Assembly: GCA_002409595.1 (NCBI GenBank)
Contig: DHNQ01000027.1
Span: 62,001 to 126,000, forward strand
Reading direction: 5' to 3'
Source: Dysgonomonas sp. UBA5412
GTDB taxonomy: Bacteria > Bacteroidota > Bacteroidia > Bacteroidales > Dysgonomonadaceae
DNA: 64,000 nt
The position numbers were made by a program, and so were the translations under genes. Under the pieces are notes generated by a model, which worked only from the letters and a program-made list of their open reading frames with translations, was not told where the DNA came from and did not search any database. Positions 54,488 through 60,621 of the stretch are shown piece after piece. How positions within the stretch are numbered: position 1 is the first letter of the stretch; each line of letters begins with the position of its first letter.

Positions 54488-55585
54488 CTATTTTTGTTGA
54501 TCTAATCTTTTAATTAATTTTCTACCCAGATTTTGTCCGGGCACTTCTATCAGTCTGTAAGTAATACTTGATACAATAAAACTTACCGAAAACAAACACA
54601 GATAACCCAGTATATAGCACAAGTATGCAGAGGTAGAATCTGTTATCTTCGATTCCATCCAACGAAAACACTCAAACCTATTAAATAAAGACATAATGGC
54701 AAAATGAGTCAGATACAAACTAAAACTTATAGTACCTATTTTGGCAAATATCTTATTCGAAAACAACACATAAGCCTTTCTAGTAAGTATAACCAACAGA
54801 AGGAAGAAAACAACACTAAACAGAAAGTCACGCGACACCGATGTATAACAGAACACCAACAGTGTAATAGTAAAAAACACAAGCGACGAAAGTTTCAATT
54901 TAGTAATGGCTTCCTTATCTGCAAAGAAATGATAAGCCAGCATACCCAACGAAAAGATAGGAAGTTTGGCTATGAGATTATATCTCAGATAATTATTTAT
55001 ATCAGCACCGGTATCCTTCAATAATAACGAAAATACCGTAGAAAACAAGAGAATAGCCAATGTGAAAACAAAAGCTTGATTTACCGTTTTCAGTTTACTA
55101 AATAAAAAAGGAAATAGCGCATAGAACATAAATTCTATTGTAATAGACCATCCACCGGGAACATAATGATGTATATATTTGGGAAACAATCCATTGACAA
55201 ATAAGACATTTAATATCAAATCTTTTTTAGGAACATTGCCCCAATCAATATTGGAGAGATCAAAACCTACAAAATAGGCAAATGTAAAATAGAATATAGC
55301 CAGATAATAAAGTGGGGCTATGCGAAAGAAACGACGAATAAAAAAGTTCCGGTTAGCATGTTCTTCATGTTGTCTTTTTTGGTGCGAAAGCATCAGAGTG
55401 AAAGCACTTGCTATGAAAAATAAATTGATCCCCATACTACCAGTAAGGATTATAGATTTGGCTATCGGAGAAAAATAAGACATAGCTGCTCCCATTCCAT
55501 CTATGAACTGAACATGCACCATTATAGCCAATAGCATAGCTATTCCTCTCAAACTGTCTATATATTCATATTTAGTAGATGCCAT
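54488..55585 (-). CDS. Acyltransferase 3 family membrane protein embedded in the leu operon
   Basis: A 365-residue integral membrane O-acyltransferase of the OatA/NodX type, with about 10 hydrophobic helices. The family N-terminus is YEYIDSLRGIAMLLAIMVHV with the conserved Arg-Gly and catalytic His region, followed by FFIRRFFRIAPLYYLAIFYF and GGWSITIEFMFYALFPFLF. Relatives transfer acetyl or other acyl groups to sugars of surface polysaccharides or peptidoglycan. It has no role in leucine synthesis that I can name, yet it is tightly packed, 19 bp after leuA and 10 bp before leuC, so it should be co-transcribed with them. It lacks the extra C-terminal SGNH domain seen in some relatives. Confidence 0.88.
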   Translation of the reverse strand: MASTKYEYIDSLRGIAMLLAIMVHVQFIDGMGAAMSYFSPIAKSIILTGSMGINLFFIASAFTLMLSHQKRQHEEHANRNFFIRRFFRIAPLYYLAIFYFTFAYFVGFDLSNIDWGNVPKKDLILNVLFVNGLFPKYIHHYVPGGWSITIEFMFYALFPFLFSKLKTVNQAFVFTLAILLFSTVFSLLLKDTGADINNYLRYNLIAKLPIFSLGMLAYHFFADKEAITKLKLSSLVFFTITLLVFCYTSVSRDFLFSVVFFLLLVILTRKAYVLFSNKIFAKIGTISFSLYLTHFAIMSLFNRFECFRWMESKITDSTSAYLCYILGYLCLFSVSFIVSSITYRLIEVPGQNLGRKLIKRLDQQK

Positions 55586-55604
55586 TTATCCTTGTTATAC
55601 AGAT

Positions 55605-57095
55605 TTATTTTACAAATTTATTTACTGCATTGATAAATGCTTCTGCCGATGCAGCTACAATATCGGTATTGGCTGAGAAACCATAATAGTTCACTCCTTC
55701 GTGTTCTATTTGCATATGTACTTTTCCTATATCATCACTACCTTTATTTATAGCTTGAATTAAGAATTCCTCAATCACAGTCTGACGGCGTATAATCTGT
55801 TTTATGGCTGAGATAGCTGCATCTACCGGCCCATTTCCTGAAGCGGAAGCCTCAAACTTTTCGCCGGCTATATCAAGCCCTACATTTGCAACATTGCGCA
55901 CCCCTAAGCCTGAAATAACTTGCAAGTAATCAAGTTTTATACGGTGCATTTTATTAGTTTCCTTTCCTGCCAGGATTAATATATCTTCGTCAGTTATATC
56001 TTTTTTACGATCGGCTAAATCCAAAAATCGTTGATATAATTCAGCTAAATTATCATCGTCCACATCTATACCTAAAAGGTTTAGACGATTTTTAAGTGCG
56101 GCACGCCCACTTCGAGCTGTAAGCACAATTGCATTATCGTCTATACCAACATCTTTGGGGTCGATAATTTCGTATGTGGAAAGATTCTTCAACACACCAT
56201 CTTGATGTATACCAGACGAATGAGCAAAGGCATTGCGCCCTACAATAGCTTTATTAGGCTGTACGGGCATATTCATCAGGCTTGAGATCATACGACTCAC
56301 CGGATATATCTTTTGAGTGTTGATATTGGTTTCTATATCCAATTCTTTATGGCTCTTAATAGCCATTACTACTTCCTCTAGGGATGTGTTTCCGGCACGT
56401 TCTCCAATACCGTTTATAGTAACTTCTACCTGACGTGCTCCATTCAGCACTCCCATCACAGAGTTTGCAGTAGCCATACCTAAATCCTGATGGCAATGTG
56501 TAGAAAGAATTGCATTTTTCATATCCACATTATCTATCAGATATTTTATTTTTGCGCCATATTCTGTTGGCAGACAATAGCCGGTTGTATCGGGTATATT
56601 CACAACTGTAGCTCCGGCATTAACGACGGCTTGTACTACTCTTGCCAAATAGGCATTGTCGGTACGCCCTGCATCTTCGGCATAGAATTCTACATCTTCG
56701 ACAAAGCGTTTTGCATATTTCACTGCAGCAATGGCACGTTCTATAATTTCGTCCTGATTGGAATTGAATTTATACTTGATATGATATTCCGAAGTTCCGA
56801 TTCCGGTATGTATCCGTTTTTTCTTCGCATACTTCAACGCTTCGGCTGCAACTTCTATGTCTTTCTCTACTGCTCGTGTCAAGGCGCAAATTGTAGGCCA
56901 AGTTACAGCTTTAGATATTTCGACTACCGAATTGAAATCACCGGGACTGGAAACGGGAAATCCGGCTTCGATAACATCAACACCGAGTGATTCGAGGGCT
57001 CTGGCTACTTCTATTTTCTCAATTGTATTCAACTGGCAACCGGGCACTTGCTCTCCATCTCTCAACGTGGTGTCAAAAATAAATAACTTGTCCAT
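55605..57095 (-). CDS. leuA: 2-isopropylmalate synthase, first enzyme of leucine synthesis
   Basis: The 496-residue enzyme condenses 2-oxoisovalerate and acetyl-CoA. The DRE-TIM domain (1 to about 280) shows FIFDTTLRDGEQVPGC, VVNIPDTTGYCLPTEYGAKI and STHCHQDLGMATANSVMGVLNGARQVEVTINGIGERAGNTSLEEVVMA. The C-terminal leucine-binding regulatory domain (about 365-496, YLQVISGLGVRNVANVGLDIAGEKFEASASGNGPVDAAISAIKQII) suggests feedback inhibition by leucine. It is the first gene of the operon. Between its promoter and its ATG lies a leader peptide plus attenuator (57135-57275), so expression is likely controlled by charged leucyl- or isoleucyl-tRNA as well. Confidence 0.97.
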   Translation of the reverse strand: MDKLFIFDTTLRDGEQVPGCQLNTIEKIEVARALESLGVDVIEAGFPVSSPGDFNSVVEISKAVTWPTICALTRAVEKDIEVAAEALKYAKKKRIHTGIGTSEYHIKYKFNSNQDEIIERAIAAVKYAKRFVEDVEFYAEDAGRTDNAYLARVVQAVVNAGATVVNIPDTTGYCLPTEYGAKIKYLIDNVDMKNAILSTHCHQDLGMATANSVMGVLNGARQVEVTINGIGERAGNTSLEEVVMAIKSHKELDIETNINTQKIYPVSRMISSLMNMPVQPNKAIVGRNAFAHSSGIHQDGVLKNLSTYEIIDPKDVGIDDNAIVLTARSGRAALKNRLNLLGIDVDDDNLAELYQRFLDLADRKKDITDEDILILAGKETNKMHRIKLDYLQVISGLGVRNVANVGLDIAGEKFEASASGNGPVDAAISAIKQIIRRQTVIEEFLIQAINKGSDDIGKVHMQIEHEGVNYYGFSANTDIVAASAEAFINAVNKFVK

Positions 57096-57134
57096 AATTA
57101 AACTTTTCTTATTGAAATTTTATTTTGTATTACA

Positions 57135-57174
57135 TAAAAAAGCCCTTCTCATCTATTTATAAGTGAGAAAGGCT
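57135..57174 (-). terminator. leuA attenuator terminator hairpin
   Basis: On the minus strand AGCCTTTCTCA (57174-57164) pairs with TGAGAAGGGCT (57151-57141), eleven pairs including one G-U, around a 12-nt loop. It is followed by TTTTTAT. The hairpin lies 40 bp upstream of the leuA ATG, so it must be bypassed to express the operon. Confidence 0.85.
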
Positions 57175-57212
57175 CTAGTTTTTTCTTTATCTAATATACT
57201 ACATAGCAATGC

Positions 57213-57275
57213 TCACTCTAAATTTCTCCAGAGTAGAATGAGTGAACTAATAATAATACTGCTATATATTGACAT
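57213..57275 (-). CDS. leu operon leader peptide
   Basis: A 20-codon ORF reading MSIYSSIIISSLILLWRNLE, with five Ile and four Leu codons; three consecutive Ile codons are followed by CTC-ATT-CTA-CTC. It starts about 20 nt after the predicted leuA promoter -7 box and ends before an attenuator-type hairpin. The Leu codons overlap RNA segment 1, so ribosome stalling there would alter folding downstream, as in the E. coli leu and ilv leaders. There is no strong ribosome binding site, as is usual for the phylum. Confidence 0.8.
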   Translation of the reverse strand: MSIYSSIIISSLILLWRNLE

Positions 57276-57296
57276 ATCCTGATCTTTTATATTTGA

Positions 57297-57304
57297 CAAA
57301 GTTA
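57297..57304 (-). promoter_or_regulatory. Predicted leuA promoter -7 box
   Basis: TAACTTTG on the minus strand matches TAnnTTTG. Transcription from it would yield a leader of about 190 nt containing the leader peptide and attenuator. Confidence 0.55.
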
Positions 57305-57487
57305 TTTGATTTTTTCATAAATACAAATAAAAAGATTGTTATTTTTCTTTATTAAATACTTTTGCAAGTAAGACATAATCTTTTAACGAAAGTTTCCAGA
57401 TTTAAATCATCATAGCTGACTTATAGTCAATATACAAATAAGCTTTCCCGGATTCGATACATTTTAGAATAATCTATTAAATATTTA

Positions 57488-57495
57488 TACCTTTG
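57488..57495 (+). promoter_or_regulatory. Predicted HAD-gene promoter -7 box
   Basis: TACCTTTG matches TAnnTTTG, 29 bp before the ATG of the HAD hydrolase gene. Confidence 0.45.
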
Positions 57496-57524
57496 TCTTA
57501 CTATTATTATAAAATATAGAACTT

Positions 57525-58262
57525 ATGTCCTCAGTATTTAAAGACTTTCTAAGTAAGCACAATTACCCAAAATTCGATATAAAAGCTATTTTGTTTGACA
57601 TGGATGGTGTATTGTACGATTCGATGAAGTGGCACTCCAAATCGTGGAAAGACACAATGGATGAATTTCGCATACCTTGCACAACCAACGAATTTTATCT
57701 CTATGAGGGCATGGTAGGACGAAATACAATCAATCATATAATCAAAAGAGAGAAGGGCAGGGATGCTACTGATCAGGAAAAGGAGATTATATACAAACGT
57801 AAGAGTGAACTGTTTACTCAATATAATGACGGTAGTCTCATTCCTTATGCTTACGATTTTGTAAAAAAAGTGCATAACGAAGGGTTTTCTTGCATTGTAG
57901 TGACAGGGTCGGGACAACCTTCTCTTATAAATAAACTGGAACACAGCTTTCCTAATATGTTTAATAAAGAGAAAATGGTTACTGCCTTTGATGTTAAACA
58001 TGGCAAACCTCACCCCGAACCTTACTTAATGGGATTGAAAAAAGCAGGAAATTTAAGTCCCAATCAGGCAATTGTAATCGAGAATGCTCCGCGTGGAGTA
58101 GAGGCTGCCGTTGCCGCAGGCATCTTTTGTATCGCCGTTAATACCGGACCACTGCCTGATCAGGTCTTAGTCGATGCAGGGGCTAACATTGTACTACCAT
58201 CAATGGAGAGTTTGTTTAATAATTGGGATGAATATCGCAAAGCATTATCAAATCTTTATTAG
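57525..58262 (+). CDS. HAD-superfamily hydrolase (beta-phosphoglucomutase-like)
   Basis: A 245-residue cytosolic phosphatase or mutase. Motif I is ILFDMDGVLYDS with nucleophile D25 and acid/base D27. Motif II is VVTGSG, motif III is a Lys in HGKPHPEPY, and motif IV is IVIENAPRGVEAAVAAG with an acidic pair. The cap domain (about 35-105, SKSWKDTMDEFRIPCTTNEFYLYEGMVGR) is of the subclass IA helical type seen in beta-phosphoglucomutase and phosphoglycolate phosphatase. The natural substrate cannot be named. It has its own promoter, lies divergent from the leu operon, and is followed 122 bp later by the DUF937-like gene. Confidence 0.88.
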   Translation: MSSVFKDFLSKHNYPKFDIKAILFDMDGVLYDSMKWHSKSWKDTMDEFRIPCTTNEFYLYEGMVGRNTINHIIKREKGRDATDQEKEIIYKRKSELFTQYNDGSLIPYAYDFVKKVHNEGFSCIVVTGSGQPSLINKLEHSFPNMFNKEKMVTAFDVKHGKPHPEPYLMGLKKAGNLSPNQAIVIENAPRGVEAAVAAGIFCIAVNTGPLPDQVLVDAGANIVLPSMESLFNNWDEYRKALSNLY

Positions 58263-58384
58263 AATATAATTGTTTTTTTTACACTCATCGCTAGACGCAA
58301 ATATTGAAAGGTTAAAAACAATTCAAGCATCAAATATGTTAAATCTATAAGTAACAAATTAATTACTTAATAAATTTTACAATT

Positions 58385-58819
58385 ATGCTTGATAGTATTA
58401 TAAACCTTGTGAAAGATCAGGCTCTGGGAGCCATCACAAACAATGCTGCAGTTCCGGCTGACAAAAAGGACGCGGCTGTAGAAACAACAACTTCAACAAT
58501 CGTAGATGGATTAAAAAGCCAACTAACACCAAGTAATCTGTCTAACCTGACAGGTTTATTCGGCGGAAATTCGGGTAGTAGTGCCATAACAGACTCTATA
58601 CAAGGCTCAGTAGTATCAGCCTTGAGTGAAAAAGTGGGTTTGAATAAAGATATAGCTAACAGCATTGCTTCTACTGTTATTCCGGCAGTGATAGGTCTTA
58701 TATCAAAAAAGAATAATGACGCAAATGACTCTTTCAGTCTCGAATCGCTTGTGGAATCGGTAACCGGTAAAAAAGAAGGTGGTATATTGGGTGCTCTCGG
58801 AGGGTTATTTGGAAAATAA
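58385..58819 (+). CDS. DUF937/YidB-like small protein
   Basis: A 144-residue protein with low-complexity character. The N-terminal half (MLDSIINLVKDQALGAITNNAAVPADKKDAAVETTTSTIVDGLKSQ) and the middle (SSAITDSIQGSVVSALSEKVGLNKDIANSIASTVIPAVIGLIS) are predicted amphipathic helices. The C-terminus is Gly-rich (GGILGALGGLFGK). The pattern resembles DUF937/YidB-type proteins of unknown function. No signal peptide or catalytic motif is visible. A terminator lies 24 bp after the stop, shared with the convergent radical SAM gene. Confidence 0.7.
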   Translation: MLDSIINLVKDQALGAITNNAAVPADKKDAAVETTTSTIVDGLKSQLTPSNLSNLTGLFGGNSGSSAITDSIQGSVVSALSEKVGLNKDIANSIASTVIPAVIGLISKKNNDANDSFSLESLVESVTGKKEGGILGALGGLFGK

Positions 58820-58842
58820 GGAAAATGTAACCAATTATAAAT

Positions 58843-58878
58843 TAAAAAGCTGAGGACTTAACTGTTATCAGCTTTTTA
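58843..58878. terminator. Bidirectional terminator between the DUF937-like and radical SAM genes
   Basis: AAAAAGCTGA / TCAGCTTTTT encloses about 14 nt. One arm contains the stop codon of the minus-strand radical SAM gene, so the terminator and its coding end overlap. Confidence 0.8.
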
Positions 58879-60547
58879 TATTTTCATCAATTGTATATGG
58901 CAAAATCAATCTGTTGTTATCCAAGAATATAGTAAGTTCATAACTATTATTAGACAAAGGATCAATAGCTGCTTGTTTCTCCACTATCTTACGATTTAGA
59001 TTATATCTTTTCAAAAAAGCTTTGTCTTGTCCAATCTGATACAACAATTGCTTTCGTTTTTTCTTATCCAGCCGTTCAGCCCAAAACCCTTGTGGTCTGC
59101 GTGTAAAATTACTATAATAATCTGCCTTTAAGGTGTGAAACAAATCAATATTCTTGCTTTTCAAAAACTCCTCTAAATACCGAAACAGATCCTCCAATTG
59201 ATAGCCTCTGTGAGGATAATTTCGAGTTTTATAAAACTGTCCTATCTCATCGAATAATTCGAAATAACGCCCATCGTAATATTTATCAAACAATACCTTC
59301 ATCGTCTGACAGAAACGTCCACTATTCCAAAATTTTTCTAATGCATGTTCAGCCTCATGGATTCTATCAAGATCAGCTCGTGATATATCTGCATTAAATT
59401 CAATCTCGTAAGGAGGATTCTCGTCATATATATACCCATACTTCTCCGCATATTTGCGAAGATTGGTTCCTCGCAGCATTTTCAAAAAACCGAGTTGCAC
59501 TTCTTTTGCTCCAAAAACAAATACATCATTGAAAGACTTCGTAAAGCGTTCTAATGTTTCGTAAGGCAAACCGGCAATAAGATCGAGGTGTAAATCTATC
59601 CTTCCGCCATCCATTATCTTCTTCACGTTGGCAGCCAACAGAGGAAAATTCTGCTTACGCCGTACGGCAATATTAGTAGGCTCGTAGGTAGATTGTATCC
59701 CTATCTCGAAACGAAAATAATTCTTCGGTAGATTATTATTCAGATATTGAATCATTTCGTCTTTGAGCAAATCGGCATATACTTCGAACTGACAACTCAG
59801 GTTAGATCTGTAATTATCTATAAGGAAACCAAATATGGCATACGTATGATCCATATTCAGATTAAAAGTTCTGTCTAAAAACTTTATTTGTTTTACATTA
59901 TGATTGATCAGAGATTTCAGATTTCCCAAAATATAATTCTGAGGAAAATAGCGTACACCTTTTTCTAAAGATGACAAACAGTATTGGCATTGGTAGGGAC
60001 AGCCTCGTGATGTTTCGAAATAAACCATCCTATTACATCTGTCCTCATCATCTTCAGCCAGCAGATATGGGGAAGATAGCATTGCCAACTCTTCAAGATC
60101 TGCCTGCACAACAGTCTTACTTATGTTATTGAGAGACGAAACACCTTGAATATTTACAGCTTTATCGTTTTGAATGGCTTCGATCAATTCTCCCAATACA
60201 AATTCTCCTTCACCGCTGATAACATAGTCTATATCCCAGTTTTTGAGAAAAAACTCAGGCTCATAAGAGACTTCCGGTCCTCCTACAACAATTATAAGAT
60301 TTGGATTCTGAGCTTTTATCTTAGCAATTAATTCTTTCGACTGAGCTACATTCCAAATAGATACACTGACTCCCAAAATATCAGCTTCGCCATCTAATAA
60401 GTCAGTTGTTATCTTCTCCAGATTTTCTTTTATCGTATATTCTCTGAAAGATATATCAAATCTATCCTTATTTGCAACATAAAGCCATCGCAGGGCTAAT
60501 GAGGTATGGATATATTTGGCATTAAGAGTTGTCAGAATCGTTTTCAT
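58868..60547 (-). CDS. B12-binding-domain radical SAM protein
   Basis: The 559-residue protein has an N-terminal Rossmann-like cobalamin-binding domain (LDGEADILGVSVSIWNVAQSKELIAKIKAQNPNLIIVVGGPEVSYEPEFF). The radical SAM barrel follows, with the cluster motif C-P-Y-Q-C-Q-Y-C in YFETSRGCPYQCQYCLSSLEKG. Then come LDLIAGLPYETLERFTKSF and a C-terminal DUF4080-like region. Enzymes of this class catalyse methylations, ring contractions or other radical reactions; the substrate here is unknown. The His of the classic DxHxxG cobalamin motif is not evident, so cobalamin may bind base-off without it or not at all. It is preceded by the alaS terminator and is monocistronic. Confidence 0.85.
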   Translation of the reverse strand: MKTILTTLNAKYIHTSLALRWLYVANKDRFDISFREYTIKENLEKITTDLLDGEADILGVSVSIWNVAQSKELIAKIKAQNPNLIIVVGGPEVSYEPEFFLKNWDIDYVISGEGEFVLGELIEAIQNDKAVNIQGVSSLNNISKTVVQADLEELAMLSSPYLLAEDDEDRCNRMVYFETSRGCPYQCQYCLSSLEKGVRYFPQNYILGNLKSLINHNVKQIKFLDRTFNLNMDHTYAIFGFLIDNYRSNLSCQFEVYADLLKDEMIQYLNNNLPKNYFRFEIGIQSTYEPTNIAVRRKQNFPLLAANVKKIMDGGRIDLHLDLIAGLPYETLERFTKSFNDVFVFGAKEVQLGFLKMLRGTNLRKYAEKYGYIYDENPPYEIEFNADISRADLDRIHEAEHALEKFWNSGRFCQTMKVLFDKYYDGRYFELFDEIGQFYKTRNYPHRGYQLEDLFRYLEEFLKSKNIDLFHTLKADYYSNFTRRPQGFWAERLDKKKRKQLLYQIGQDKAFLKRYNLNRKIVEKQAAIDPLSNNSYELTIFLDNNRLILPYTIDENIKS

Positions 60548-60571
60548 TTTGCTGCAAAAATCTCCGATAAA

Positions 60572-60606
60572 TAAAAAGAGCCGAATTCAAAAACCGGCTC
60601 TTTTAA
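60572..60606 (-). terminator. Intrinsic terminator of alaS
   Basis: AAAAGAGCCG / CGGCTCTTTT closes an 11-nt loop, with the U-run on the minus-strand product. It lies 16 bp after the alaS stop. Confidence 0.85.
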
Positions 60607-60621
60607 TATGGAATAAACTGT

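Larger units (their letters stand above)
57096..57524. other. Control region between leuA and the HAD hydrolase gene
   Basis: This 429-bp region contains, on the minus strand, the leuA promoter -7 box (57297-57304), the leader peptide ORF (57213-57275) and the terminator hairpin (57135-57174). On the plus strand it has a -7 box (57488-57495) for the HAD gene. The middle part, 57305-57480, is AT-rich with no other structure that I can see. Confidence 0.7.

Noticed and set aside
56490..56990. 166-codon plus-strand ORF antisense to leuA
   Set aside because: The leuA reading is conserved over its full length; the antisense ORF is Cys/Tyr-rich with no domain and no promoter.
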